NCBI GenBank assembly: GCA_018881555.1
Contig: JACAXG010000167.1
Span: 1,147,920-1,211,919, forward strand
Length of the DNA stretch: 64,000 nucleotides
Direction of reading: 5' to 3'
Origin: Amblyornis subalaris
Lineage: Eukaryota; Chordata; Aves; Passeriformes; Ptilonorhynchidae
Positions 1 to 13,690 of the stretch are shown in pieces. The position numbers were made by a program, and so were the translations under genes. Numbering within the stretch: position 1 is the first letter of the stretch; the number at the start of each line of letters is the position of its first letter. The notes below the pieces were generated by a model. It was not told the DNA's origin and did not search any database. It saw only the letters and a list, made by a program, of their open reading frames with translations.

Positions 1-3000
1 ACACACTCTCAGACACAACCTGGGACACGTGCCTGGCACACGTGGCGTCAGGCTATAAATAGTCAGATACAGACAATCATACCAGATATAACAAAGATTA
101 TTTGATTAAGCTGAGGCTCTGCCCTGCTGAACAGCCTGTGATCAGCACAGACACCTTGTAGGAGGTGGCTTGGAGCAGCACAGCCATGCCCCAGGAGCAG
201 GAAGATGCTGGAAGGCTGCAGTTACACCCTGTGCCCTTGTAGTCTCGTGTTCTTTTAGCCCACATAACCAGGGTATTTCTAGCAAGGAATTAAAAGAGTG
301 TAGGGCCTACTGGAGACTCCAATAATGCCTACAGGAATTTTCAGAGGTGTTTTTTACTGGTTCCTACCAGTTTTATTTGGGGAGTCAGGAGTAAGTAGAT
401 GCTCACTGCTACACTCAAAAAAATACTTGGCTGGCAAGCACCAGTAGGGACCATTTGAGCATTTGCAGCTGGACTTCCTAGAAGGAATGCAGGCAGCAAT
501 ACAGGTCAAACCACTCTAAATACATGTTATTTTCACTTTATCCATTATCTCTGTACAACCCACAAATGTTTAGCATCAGGGGAGCTGCATTACTCTTTCA
601 GAGCTGCCACAGCTCCTACACTGGGCATGAAATTGGAGCACATTGCCACAGCAAGAGGGCTGAATCGCTGAAGTGATGTGTAAAGCATCCCAGACCACAC
701 CAGCCCCAGCCTCACCAGGGCAGCAGAGCACAGGGCAGCAGACACTGTTTAAATGCAGGTAAATCTAAGCACATGAGCTGAACCCAGTCCTTGTATCACA
801 CCTGTGTGCTCACCTTCTCAGAAACACCGACAGGCAGCAAGCTCAACTCTCCAGGGCTTTGGACTTGCCATGGTCACCCACGCCTTCACAAACCCACACT
901 GCACTTCCCTTCCAAATTAGATTCGCCACGCTTTAACCCTGCTTTGTCCAGGTGTGACAAGTTTTGTGAACCACAGGTGACAGTCATACCCAAAGACTCA
1001 AGAAACTCATTTGGAATCCATGCAGAAGAGGAGCATTTGGAGCCTCCGGACCCCGTGTGGGAAGTCCACACTGGAGTGCCCATCACAGAGCTGTTCCCTG
1101 CTGCAGCTGAGAGTGATGTCCAGGCAATATGGATACTGTCTGCTATCCAGGCAAGACAGAAGTGCCACCTCTTGCTTCCCAGCTGGAAGAAGACCTATTT
1201 TGAGTGGCTCTCCTGCCTGCACCCTCAGCCATCCCAGTGACCCGACACTCACCCTTGAACTGCTCTGCATGACAAAGCTCCTGAGGTCCAGCCCTCAGCA
1301 ACCCCAGGCTGAGCTGTTCTCCAGCTCACAATCAGGTCTTGCAAAGCTACTTGATCCAGCTGACCACATGCAAGCTGGAAAGTATGAAACACAGCTGAAG
1401 AGGTAAAAAAACAATAAAAGAATGCTTTGTCCACATAAGTATTTTATCCGCTTACAGAGGAGGAATGCAGGATGTGACCCATCTGCTTTTCCATATTTCC
1501 TCAGCACGTGCATACAACCCACGACAAGCTTAAGCACAGAACTGACAGGGAAATAACTGTGACAGAATAAAACAAACAATGTGGGAAAACCAGAAATGAT
1601 TCCAGCAGAAAGCCTGGTTTTCACAGTTTTGTCTCCTGCAATTACTTAGCTTTTTGGTATCCAAGATGATGCAAACTCAGACTGAAGAATTTCAGCAGTG
1701 GATAAGGACCATCTGCTGTTTCTTCTTCTTCTGATGTCTGGTAAGGGTTGAGCTCATCCTATAGACTTTCCCNGAGCTGCTGAGAAATTCTTTCCTTACC
1801 CTGCTTGCTGCATGCACAGAACCAGCAAAAAGACAGCATATTTTAACTTTAATTCAAATCAGAGATCTCTTGAACCTTTCGGATGGACCAAGATGTTCAA
1901 AACTCTGGGGGGAATGAGATGAGCATCACAAACACAAAGTGACAGCAACCCTCGTTGACTGCCTCATATCCTGANAAAATGAGGTCAAAAGAAGGCTTAT
2001 AGCAACTGGTGTCTGAAAATCTGTGAATGAAAAACCAGCAATGTAAAGAACAAGATGGAAGGGTTGAAGGCCAAACCAGTACTTATTAACACCAAAAGGA
2101 ACTTGTTTTGAACTTGTCAGAAACGAAAAACAAAATGAATCAACACCAGGTAGCTTCCACCACTGTAATCCTTGCAGGAATGTGTCAGAATTGACCTCCA
2201 CCTTCTTATCCAGCAGCAGTGAAACAAGAGGAGGGAAAGGAACCAGCANGACTGGTGCCACATCACCGATCTTGTAGTAGCAACATCCATTAGTCACAGG
2301 AGAGAAGATGAAGNTGGCAAGTGAAACAGGATTTTCTGTCCCCTGGAGAATCCCAAAGCAGCCAACAATATCCAACTCATTCCACAACATCCCTCACTCA
2401 AGGTAAATCCATTTTGTAAGAAGCTGCAAACCTTCTGCAAGCAAGGACTGCTTTTAGGGAGAGGTAGTGGCTTTCATTAGCCAAATTGATCTACCATCAT
2501 TAACTCTGGCACTTGAGCACTTCCAGCTATGAAGGGCCAGGGTTATTTTTAAAAAGTAGTATTAATCCAGAAGGAGAAGTTTCTCCAGCAAACCACAAAT
2601 GTCTTCAGGTAAAGTGGCTCAACTGCAAAGATCAAATTCGGCTGGAGAAGTTTCTGTGTTTCACAGTATTAGTCTTCCTTAGTGATTAATTACTCTACTG
2701 AAGGTTTAGTGAAATTTTATTTTTTAAATTGAATGCAAAGAGTTTTATGGCTTTATTCTGTTCGTAATATGTTTGTGCAGCTCAACAAAGCCTATGTCCC
2801 ATTCCCTAAAATAATAGGTTGTGTGCTTTCTTTCTAAGGACAACAAATTGAATTAAACTGTCTGGGGAGCTGAATTCTCCTGAGAGTTTTCATTGGGGAT
2901 TTAATTTGAAATATCGATTTTTTGCAAGGAGCTCTCAATGCTTTTGTTAGAAGTTGGAGAAGCAACATTCTGGAGATGGAAATTCATCTGTAGACAGTCC

Positions 3001-3166
3001 ATGGCTAATTTGAGTACAATTCTGAAAACAAAAGTTTTTTTCAAAAATTCAGAAAAAAGGTCTGGGTACAATGTTTGGTAGGGGAGCCCCCCCCAGGCAG
3101 AGCTGCCTGGTCTCGGTGGCATCGGTCAGGGTAGGTGATGTCTGCTCCAGTTTAAAATCTCCAGGA
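1..3166. other. Presumed intronic DNA, no gene recognised
   Basis: Lies downstream of exon 1 on the minus strand and so is probably inside or beyond the gene. No repeat family recognised; one open frame (1926-2390) is noted separately. Confidence 0.5.
1926..2390 (-). other. Open frame of 154 codons, possible decayed retrocopy
   Basis: A minus-strand frame contains hydrophobic, tryptophan-containing sequence (for example LQGLQWWKLPGVDSF and VNKYWFGLQPFHLVLYIAG) that reads less like random translation than its neighbours. There are three ambiguous bases. It ends at a stop just after TLCL, with no splice sites or poly(A) evidence that I can tie to it. Not recognised; chance is the default explanation. 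Confidence 0.12.
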
Positions 3167-3553
3167 CAGATTATGAGGAGCAGCTGGGGGGGCTCAGCCT
3201 GGAGAAAAGGAGGCTCAGGGGGGACCTTCTGNCTCTCCACAACTCCCGGACAGGAGGGGGCAGCCAGGGGGTGTCGAGCTCTGCTCCCAGGGAACAAGGG
3301 ACAGGATGAAAGGAAACGACCTCAAGTTTCACCAGGAGAGGGTTAGATCGGATATTAGGGAAAATTTCTTCACAGAAAGGGCACTAGCACAGGCTGCCCA
3401 GGGCAGTGGTGGAGTCCCCATTCCTGGAGGGATTTAAAAGCCATGTGGATGTGGCACGTGGGGACATGGGTCAGTGGTGGCCTTGGCATTGCTGGGGGAA
3501 TGGTTGGACTCAATGATCTTTGAGGGCTTTTGCAACATAAATGATTCTATGAT
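3167..3553 (+). mobile_element. CR1 LINE 3' fragment
   Basis: Recognisable CR1 3' region: it opens near TTATGAGGAGCAGCTG, passes through the 'cagcctggagaaaaggaggctcagg' segment, 'ttcttcacagaaagg' and 'ggctgcccagggcagtggtggag', and ends with the family's ATGATTCTATGATC tail. It is 5'-truncated, as most CR1 copies are, and has no coding capacity left. Confidence 0.92.
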
Positions 3554-3822
3554 CATTCCTAGTGCTAGTTCCTACTGGTATGAAAATTATTAATAAGCAA
3601 ATATCTGCTATAAGAATGTGGGACTTCCTTCACAATGAAGATGACACCAAGTGTTGTTCTTGGAGTATTAACACTGAATTTAACACTTGGAGTACTAACA
3701 CAGAATCAGTCAAACAAAGTCTGCCCTTTATTTGTCCAGCACGGAGCACACAGGCCCCACCCCACTGTGGGGTTCGCTTGGTCCACTTAACAATTATTAA
3801 AGTTTTACACCTAAAAGGAGTT

Positions 3823-4054
3823 GATTCAGACTAGATATTAGGAAGAAATTTTTTTTACAACGAGAGTAGTGAGGCCCTGGCATAGGTTGCCCAGAGAAGC
3901 TGTGGCTGCCCCATCCCTGGAAATGTTCAAGGCCAGCTTGGATGGGGCCTGGAACAACCTGGGATGGCGGAAGGTGTCCCTGCCCATGGCAGGGGGTTGC
4001 ACTACAGGGTCTTGAAGGTCCCTTCCAGCCCAAACCAGTCTGTGATTCTATGAT
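3823..4054 (+). mobile_element. CR1 LINE 3' fragment
   Basis: Starts at the common 'gattcagactagatattagg' point and carries 'ggttgcccagagaagctgtgg', 'gaaggtgtccctgcccatgg' and the terminal GTGATTCTATGAT. It lies 270 bases after another CR1 3' end but belongs to a different CR1 subfamily sequence, so the two are separate insertions in the same orientation. Confidence 0.93.
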
Positions 4055-7000
4055 CGACAGCACAAAGGACCATTTCTTCCACCACACACTGGGGCCTTGT
4101 GCCAGCCCTTGCCCTTGAGAATTAAGTGCAACTGGAAACCAAACCAAAGATAAAAAACCCAGTCTGACACAAGGTAGAGACAAACCCCAACCTCCAGCCC
4201 TACACGGTCACACTCCTTAGACAAAACCAGCGCCGTGCAACCACCCCAGACATTCCCCTGCAATGGATTCACTGTGTTCTACTAATCCAGAACTGGCCTC
4301 TTTAGCAGCTGGCAGCAAAAAGAAAGCGCCAAGTCATCTATTTCCACATTTGGGGATGATGAAAAGCACTTGAAAATGCTCAGCACTTCTGCAATAATTA
4401 TAACAAGCACAGTACTTGTTTTGGGAAAGTATAATGTATTCTGGGGAGCAGAATCACATCAAAGAGGAAGCTTTCAGACACTTCAAGGAGCAGAATATGA
4501 AGACATATATAGAGAGATATAATTATCACCACGGTCACAAGTCCCTCTTAGGCAAGGATCACAGGAAGGAGAAGCAGATAAGTGAAGCATTGTGGACACA
4601 GAGCTGAGGCTGTAAGTTGATGTAACATCANTTCTTATTACCTGGATTTGGTACAAGCTGGGCTGCAGCAGTGCTGCTCATTTTGCAAGATTCTTCTGCC
4701 TGAGAATGCGTTNTAACTATTCCAAATCCCCACTCATTCTCTTGGGACGGTGCTCCACAGCTGTTTGATTCCTCTACGGGGCCCAAAGCCAGTCAGCAGC
4801 TCCAACACAACTAATCCCAGCCCTTCCAAAGGTGAAAATCCCTTCCGCTCACCCTTCCTGCTACACCTGGATACCTGTTTGGGTACCTGTGCATGTCTGT
4901 CTGAAAAATGCCTCCACTCCAGGACCTGATGGGTGTGGGGGCATGTGAGATAAAAAGTCATATCTGCAATCTGCTTCTGTCTTTAGCCCCAGGGTGGCCC
5001 CTTTGCAAGGGAAAGTTTGGCCAAGTCTTCATTGTTTAATCGTCAACCAAACCAGGGACTTGGTTTAATCAACATCAACAACTGCTCAGAAATCTCATGT
5101 GGGACATGCAGCATGCAGATGCAAGGTGGAATTGCATGAAAAATTACTTTTCTTTCAGTTTTGGCAGAATCTAAGGAATAGGTGGACTTGGCCTCATTCG
5201 CAGGTAAGTGGAAGAAAAAATCTGGTGCACCTGAAAACAAAAAGGTGACACAAAACTAAAACCCACTTGAAAACCTCCCTTGATAATTTTTTTTTTTGCC
5301 TTTTGACTTCCAGTCACTGCTGGGCATGCTGGAGTCCCCTTGGCTCTGTCTCACATGGAAATAAGCAAATCCAGAACAGCAGAGCCAGCAAAGCCTGGCT
5401 CTTGAGGATTTCCCACTCCACACTGGCCTCTTGCATCAGTTCTCTGATTTTCAATACTAACTAATAGAATCAGTTAGTATTGACATGGAAATTAGTTAGT
5501 ATTGTCATGGAATTTATAGGATTTTAATACTAATAATTGATTATTTCAATTAGAATAATTTGTAAATTCAAATTACCCCAAGATCTGTATAATTTGCTTC
5601 AAATGGAGCAATGGGGTTCCAAATTTAGTAAGAAAAAACAGAACCTCACCAACACAATCTCAACTGCCTCCCCAGAAATCATGCTAAAACACAGCAAGGG
5701 GAGAAATTCTTACAACATTTTTCATCCACTTGAAGTCTATTGAAAACGTGGTGCAGTTGCTCGGATGCATTTTCTCTGTAACGTTTCCTACAGCAACGCG
5801 GTATTTTCAGGAAAGAAGATTAAGAACTGAGGTCATCTGCTGAGCACTGAGCCTGGCAGCTTTGTCTTGTTAGTTAACCACAGAAATCCTTTGCCTGGCA
5901 GGGTGCAAGCACACAAGTGCCAAAAATGTACAGCTCAGATGGGGCAGGGTGATCTTACCTGATTAAGAGGAAGGGGAAAGTGAGCATAGAATAGCTACTT
6001 GCACATTCCCATCAACAAAAAGCTCAACCCACCCCCAGCCCCTTCCCCCAGACACTCAAGTGGTTTCTTTAGGAGTTTTGTTCAAGGATTATTTTCTTTG
6101 GCCATCAAACCTTAGCTGTAGAGAAGATGAGATGACGATGGCACCATCCCAGGCTGAGTGCTGCAAAGAGACACATTCCTCCCTCCTGCCCGAGCAGCAG
6201 CTCTGCTGTTCCCAAAGAATTCATGGTGACCAACTCCAGGATGAATCACACCTCCCACCCTCACCTCATGGCTCTCCTAAGGGCAGAAAGGTGAATCCTG
6301 CTCTCAGTACTCTTATTAAAATTTTGCAACTTTCGTTTTTCTAGAAGGCTGAGATTCTGCTCCAACAGACCTGCAAGACCCCCCTTGACTTGCACAGCTG
6401 AGGTGTATTTTGCACTGTGCCTACTACTGGGAAAGGTCTCTCCATGCCCCACTATCTGCTCCTGCTCTTCCTTCCATAGTGATCCTGGTTTTGCCTCCAG
6501 TCACCCAATCTTGACTCTGCACAGCTCACAGTGTTTAAAACTGCAAGTCTGGGAAGATGAAAGAAATAAAGAGAGTATTTGTGGTGCCTTCCTCCGCCCC
6601 CTCTTTCTGTGTTTGCTTTCTGCTGTTTGAGGGAGTTAAACCAGCACAACACACCCAGAGTCTGTGCAGGGTGAAGTGGGAGCAGTTCCTGCAGTCTGAC
6701 TTGCAGTGTTTCAGTGCTACAGGCTGCTACAGGCAGCAAAAGTCATCTCAGGATTCTTAATTTTGCCTTTTTTTTTCCCACAAGAACCTTCTTAGGATGA
6801 GAACCATCCTTTTAAGCCCAGACGTTGCGCCTCAGGGACTCTTTAAGAACCCAAATCCATTAAAATTTACCTGGAGACAGCACTGCCCATTCCATCTGTC
6901 ATTGAGAGCCTGGCCTGGCTGGTAGGTACCACGTGCACCATGACATTCCCCTTCCTTCTCTACCTTCCAGGAAAGCAGGATCCATCCTGTTCACACTGTC

Positions 7001-10000
7001 ACCAGCACTGAGTACTCCACAGCCTCCTCCTCNGTCAGTCCCACTGTTCCACATGTTTCTCCCTACCAAGTCATGGGAAAGTATCTCCTGATACAAAGCC
7101 AAATTCCCTTTCATCATCTTGAGGCAAATCACCTCTTACCTTCTCCACAACAGTCCCAAAGAACACCTTGTCCTGTCTTTCACACATTTGAAGGTTCATA
7201 TGTGTCCTTCAGTGCTGACCCACCAGGACTTAAAAACCCTGAACTCATGAACCTCTTGGTACTCCTGGACACTGGAGCCAAAAACTGAGCCTGATGCTCC
7301 CCAAAACCTCCACAGCATTCCCACCACAGGGCTGGTATGTGGTACTCAGAAAGCTTTTTGCTGCATAGATTTGCCCCATGAACCTAATGGGAAGTGTCTG
7401 TAAGGGGTAGACATGGAAATGGAAGAAGAAAAATTCAGTGCAATTCCTCTTCTGTAGTGTCAGAACGACAGAACTTGCTCCATGGCATGTGTTCAGAACT
7501 TCCCAGAAGGAAAATGAGTCACTCGAGTAGCAGGGGCCAGTTTTGATAGATGGTATCTCCACAGCATCAAAACAGCCACAATGATTAGCACTGCCATCAC
7601 ATTCCTGAGATAAAGAAGGACCTAGTCAGAGGAGAAGAGAAATGACCACCATGATAGCAAGCCAACTCTTCTAGGAGGAAAAATAAATCAAGATTTTTCA
7701 GTTCCTCACCTCAGTCATCCATCAATAAATAAGTCTTCTAATTGGGAAGCAGCAGAAGCAACTGCCTTTGACCCAATGCCATAAATGGGCTTTCAAATCA
7801 ACCAAGCAACAATATTCCCTTCCAAAGCAGAAATTCCTCAGCGTTTCTCTGCCACATACTTGTAACGGCTTAGTCATCAAACCAGACAGGCCTCGGGTAA
7901 AGCTGGCTGCTTCAGGAGCATCTCAGCTCCAGCTGGGGCACTGACAGAGGGACCTGCTCCCTGGCAGTGCCACGTTTGGGGCTGTCACCAGCAGAGATGC
8001 TGTCCCTCTCTGGAACCACCAGCATCCCCCCTGCCCGCCCCCCCAAGATGCCAGTGAGATCCAAGGAGCACATTCCTCATCAAGACACAGATCTGGAACC
8101 AGTCCAGCCCAGCTGGAGCATCTGCTCTGTATTTGCATCACTTCACAGGAGCTTTCCACTGGTTTCTTCGCTGCAGAGATGAGAGCAATTAAAAAACCTC
8201 AAGCTCTTGTCTGCCCTTCTCCCCGTCTTATCTTGGCTCTCTGATTGTCATTGAAATAACCACAACAAAAACTGGAACAGAGACACAAACTCTGCTCTCA
8301 GTGAAATCACCTGCGGGCTCAGAATGAACCAGGGGCTTAAGAGCTTTGCTGTACCAAGCCCTAAATAATGGAGGTGGCAAGGGAACAGAGTCCACAGCTC
8401 CTCCAGCACTGTGAAAGGCTAAGGGAGACTTTGCACGAACAACTCAGACAAGACAGAGAATCCAAACATAACCACCCTGACACGTTCTTAATCAAATCAT
8501 AAAAACCACTGCAGAGCAGGACAATGCTGCAGCAAAATAGGCAAGAGCACAGGAGCAGGAGTTATGGGAGCATCAACCCTGCCAGGGGCTTCACCTGGGC
8601 ATCAGCATCACAGAAACACCCTGCAAGAGACCCACCCTCTGCTTATTGAGAAGCAAGCACAGAACGAGTGAAAGAAGCCAGATGTTTTCTAGTCTCAGGT
8701 CACAGTCCTTGCTGATATGTTCACCAACGGTGGAGGTGAAAAAAGAGAACAAGTTGCTCATTTCAGTCTCTCTTTTTGGCCATATCCTGGATGACAAAGT
8801 CACAAGTTTAAAAAAAATGAGGACACCTACATTCTAGCTCTGAAATAAAGGCAGAACTGAAGCATCACTTTCCCTGCCTTCATCTTTCAAGAGCTTCTAA
8901 GGTATTTTCACCCCACACAAGTCCTCCTTCCCGTCCACCATTGACCAGCAGCTGCTCCACTCCTCCAATGGATGGACATCATCCTTGAGAGTCCCNAGGC
9001 AATTCAGATTTGAGGGCTGCTCATCCACATCTCACATTCCTGAGGTGAAGCCAATGAGTCTGGCCCCGACAAAGGTGACTTCAAGATGCAGAGCAGAGGA
9101 GGATTCACATGGATTAAGCTACAACAGGGCCTTCAGGCAGGCAGGCTTTAACTATCTGGCAAGGAATATTATATGGGACAAGGACTTTGGAGGTGACTTC
9201 AGCATCCATTAAGATGAAACCACACGGGGAAGTCATGGGACAGGAAAGCAAATTCTGCTGAAGCACGAACATCCATGAGGGACACCTCTACCAGATCCTC
9301 TGGTGGAATGACTTTGCTCTGGAACCAGAAGCCAGTTGGTGTTTTCAGGACACAGCTTTTCCAAACGTGAGCGTTTGCTGCAGGGTTTTCAAGGTGGCAC
9401 TGGGCCAGAGTTTCAACAGGGGTTCACAGCCAGCCATCCCCTGCAGGGATTTGCCAGGCTCGACCATCAAAAGAACAGTGAAGACAGGTGGCTCCTGTCT
9501 CCAAGGACACCTCACTGAGCCCATGCTGACATCCCCTGGGCCAAGGCTGCTGTGGACAAACTACCCCAGCACATATAACAAAAATTCCTCAGGGCTCAGT
9601 TTGTCCAAACACATGAGAATAAGCAAAAATGAAAATAATTTTTAAAAGAGAACACACCATACCCTCAAAAAAAAAAAACAAAACCAAAACCCTCTGAAAT
9701 TTCCTCCCAGTCTGTCCAAAATACTGTAACCACAGTTCCTCAGTGAGGCACTTGCAGCCATAAATCCAACACACACAATNCCCTGAGCAGAGAGGCTGCA
9801 GGAACAAGGAGGCACAACAGATGTAATGCAATCCANACTGCCTCGTGTGCAAGTAAATGGAGGTCAGCTTTATTTCCAGGTACATAGGGGGTTATATTAT
9901 TATTTTTCCTTTTTCTTAGCAATGTGGGATGAGTGTGGAATGGGCTCCTGTTCCAGGGTGAGCCGTGCACGTCGCAGGGGACACTGGCACAAAGGCAGGA

Positions 10001-12994
10001 GGCCAAGTGACAGCTTTGGAGCCAAGAGATGACAGAGGTGACTTCAGCCCTTCCCGTGTCTACAAGCTGGAGTTAATTAACTGAGGATGGAGTGTGGGCC
10101 AAGGCACAGAGCAGTGGCCAAGCTGCCCTTGGGGTCTCATGCTGGCTGGCCCATGCAGGGGAGGCAAATCCTTTTCTTGTCCTTGTGCCTCCCTGCCCTT
10201 CCCAGCCAGCACAGAGGCTGACGAGCTCCTCTGTTTTTCCACAGGAAGCACTGAAGCCATGTCCCCAGACTCTGTAACAGCAAAGAAATAATTAAGTAAG
10301 ATAATAAAGCATCAAGCCCTAAACATAGAGGAAGCCTCACCAGGAAAGCACCTTCTCCAGCTCCATCACTTAAACACCGACAGCAGCAGAGAGTGGTTAT
10401 GAGGCACTTAAAAGACCAAACGCCCTGGTGGGCTGAGATCAGGATGAGAAACCTCGTCTCCACAGGTAATTTTTCACTAAGTTATAAAGCAGGCAGAACT
10501 GTGACTTTGAATGAAAGAGCCAACTCAGCTTCCACTGGAGCTCCAGTGCTGCTGTGCCAGCATAAATTTTAATAAAATACCAATATAAATTTAGTCTTTT
10601 TACCCCTTGAAATGTTGCTGTATATAGAATGAGACTCACGGGCCTTTAAATAACAGTCTATTCAAGCATTACAATGAGCTATTTTGCCCACGTAAGTAGA
10701 TACTTTATTCCAGCAACTTGACAACGATTCAGAAAGCCACCTCTCCCTGCTCTGAGCCACAGAGCCACTCCACATCTCGACAAACTGATTTGTCAGGTAT
10801 GCTACTACTACAATGTCTTCTTTGGCCTGTAAGTCTGTGCCCTTTTCACCAAACAACTCTCGAAGTTGAAGAGCATATTTTTATTCCAAAGGAATCTGCC
10901 TGACACAGCACAGATTTCAATTGAGATCAGTGTGAGAGATGTGTATATTTCTTCATATTCCATGTGTGTGCCCCGTGAATTCAGCTCCAGAGAAGAGTCA
11001 AAGGCTCCACAAAGACCCTCTATTGCCTGGTGCAGCTGCAAGCAAGGTCTGTGCTACACAGATGCATCTTTATAAGCCTATTTAATTTTAGTACCTTTAA
11101 ATTACGGCACTGATTTTACAGTTGAGGTAGGAACTGACATTACCATTTGTAAGACATTTATTTCCAACTTGCTCCAAAAGGCTGCTTTCCCCATGAATTT
11201 CTACNGCACGCCTCTCGAACCCAGGTCGAACTTGGCTTGCAAAGTCAACCATAAATCAGTCACAGCAAACCAGAGGTGAGATACCTTTTTACACAAACAC
11301 ATCACCCTCTGAGTGCTGTACCTCAGAGAGGCACAGCCTAGAAAAACCCAGAGCTGCCTTATTTACAGCTCCTAGGAGAGGGCCAGTATTTCAGAATTTG
11401 AAGTCTTTGCGCTTAAAGGAAAGAAACAGCAGTTTCCAAACAAAAGTATCAGCTGGCTTTGCTTGCTGCTGGCATAATTAATCTGTGGGGTTTACATGTT
11501 ATGCGAGGCAGTAAAATGGTGCTGAGCGACACAAGACAAGCTGGCATCACCCCCATTGGGAATGTGCTGAAAACACAGAGTAAAGGAAAGGAGGAGAGAG
11601 CATCACTGAGCAGAACATGGATAACCTCTCCCCCTCAGATCAGGCACACCACTGATCTCCACTTCGGAACGGGAAAGAGAGATGCATTACATAAAGGTGC
11701 AGGTTTTTTATATCCTTGTCTCATTCTTCTCAGCATCCCTTGGGCTCCTCAGAGTACCAGCACCGACTGTAAGAGAAGCAGGGAAAAAGCTTCTCCTGAA
11801 TTTACCCCAAACGTGGTAGGGAGGGGAAGTGATGTAAAGGCAAACAACACTGTGGGCAAAAAACACTAGAGAGGAAAGTCCTCAGACAGAAAACCAAGAC
11901 TACTGAAGCAACTGGAGTCCACCAGCAGGGAAAAGGACAGGACCTCCTAGTTAGAAAGGTCACCTGGATCAACCACTGCCCAGGGCAGACAAAGAGCAGC
12001 TGTCCCGAACATCCCTGTGGCAGAAGGCAGCCCTGGCACCTCCCCTGGCTGAGAAGCAGCAGATTGTTTCCAGGACAGAGCTGGCTTTTGTGCCAACATC
12101 ACAAATGCACTTCAGAGACCTGAAGTGGAACAGCTTGTTCTCCCGTCTGTGGCTTCCGAAAGCCATGCAGCCCTGGGAGTGATGGATGGCCTGGTGTCCA
12201 GCACAGCTTTCTGGNGGACAGCAGGAGCCACGCTGTTTCCACCAGGACAGCTGCAAACCTGGAGAAGGGATGATGCAAGAAGGAGTGGCCCTGCCCGNTG
12301 CCCACTTCCACCTTGTGCTTCGTGCCATAAAGGCAGCAGCACTCAGACATCCTTTCTGAGTCTTTGTGACTCCGAAACCAGGAGTCCTCCAGCAGCTCCG
12401 TGGATTTTAGGGAAGACTACCAATGTGTGGCAGCAGTATGGTAATCACTGCTCCCAGTGTATTCTGCTCCTACGTATGTGAAAATATGTGAAATAACCAA
12501 AACACACAGAGAAATGTGGTTGGTCTCAGCTTATCCTCTCTTAGTACGAGACATACAATACCTGACAGCCACAAAGGGCATCTTCCATCTCCTTTCAGCA
12601 AAAGGCATTGGAGTGACCTTGACAGAACACAGAAATTGATACTGGATCTAAATGACTTGCCCAAACTGTCTAAATTTTACTCTCCAGCAGCTGGGATGTG
12701 ATTCTCATGTGTTGAACAAGAACCAGGCTGCAGCTTTTGCTGAAGAGACAAGCCTTGCCAAAGGCTGCCAAGCTGGGAGGGACACTCCATCCCCTCCAGG
12801 TCACTACACTTTCCCACAACAAAACAGCTCTTGGAAAGATTTCTCACAATTTCAGGCCTAGTGTGAGCACCAAGTATATTCCTATTAACCCTCAGCAGAT
12901 CTCAGAGCATCACACCTTTATGATGAGGCTCCTGCCTTCCCCTCCAGGCCCTCCACGCTGTCCAGGTGATGAGTGTGTGGCAATGACAGAGTAA
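4055..12994. other. Presumed intronic DNA, no gene recognised
   Basis: About 9 kb without a recognised repeat or exon apart from the hairpin/tandem repeat at 5451-5515. ORFs are short and lack coding character. A few poly-A/poly-T tracts (for example near 9668) are present. Confidence 0.5.
5451..5515. repeat. 12-bp perfect inverted repeat overlapping a 22-bp tandem duplication
   Basis: TCAATACTAACT (5451-5462) and AGTTAGTATTGA (5472-5483) are exact reverse complements around a 9-base loop. The right arm is also the start of a 22-bp unit (5472-5493) repeated at 5494-5515 with two or three mismatches. The surroundings are AT-rich. Confidence 0.9.
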
Positions 12995-13690
12995 CTGAGG
13001 CTGGAGACGACCTCCATGTGCTTGTCCAACCTTCTGCTCAGGCCAGGACCCCACATCACAGTTAGGTCAGGCTGCCCAGTGCCTCACCCAGTTGAGCTTT
13101 CAGTATCTTCAAAGACGGAGATTCCCCAACTGAGTCCTATTTCAGCTCTCACCTGCTCTCGTGGTGGTGGATTCCACCCACCCTGACGTCCAACTGAACT
13201 TTTCTTGCTGCAACAAAAATTCATTACATCACCAAATATCCATTACCTCAAGTCCCTCTTCCATGGAGCTCTGAAAGGAGTCCAACTCCATCTTCTACAT
13301 AACACAGCTTTAACTGGAGATCAAAACTACAGGACGTGCCGTGGCCCCTAGACCACCTTGGTGGCCTTCACGGCATTTTCTCCAGTTCAGCAACCTCCCT
13401 CAAANTGGGGCAAGAGGGTGCAAACCAGAGCAGTCCAGATGTGGCCTCACCTCTGGGGATGAAGGAATTCATCCCTTCCCTTGGCTGCTGGTTACACTCT
13501 AGCTCAGGCAGCCCACTACACCTCTTCCATTTAACACAACAGCACACACAGACTCTGGTTCAATGTGTGGCTCCCCAGGAGCACCAGGTCCTGCTCTGGT
13601 GAATTCTGACGAGCTACTCCCTGCCCAGCCTGCAGGCAGCTCCATCCCACAGGCAGGATTTTACATCTTTCCTTGTTGAAAATTCCTAAA
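12995..13690 (-). mobile_element. Old, decayed CR1 LINE (about 0.7 kb)
   Basis: Segment order agrees with a reverse-oriented CR1: an early 'ttgtccaaccttctgctcagg' block, 'agtatcttcaaagacggagattccccaa', then 'gtccagatgtggcctcacc', 'ctgcccagcctgcaggcag' and 'ttttacatctttccttgttgaaaa', the equivalents of the CR1 3' UTR and RT region. Divergence is high with many small gaps, so this is a much older insertion than the others. No intact frame remains. Confidence 0.6.
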
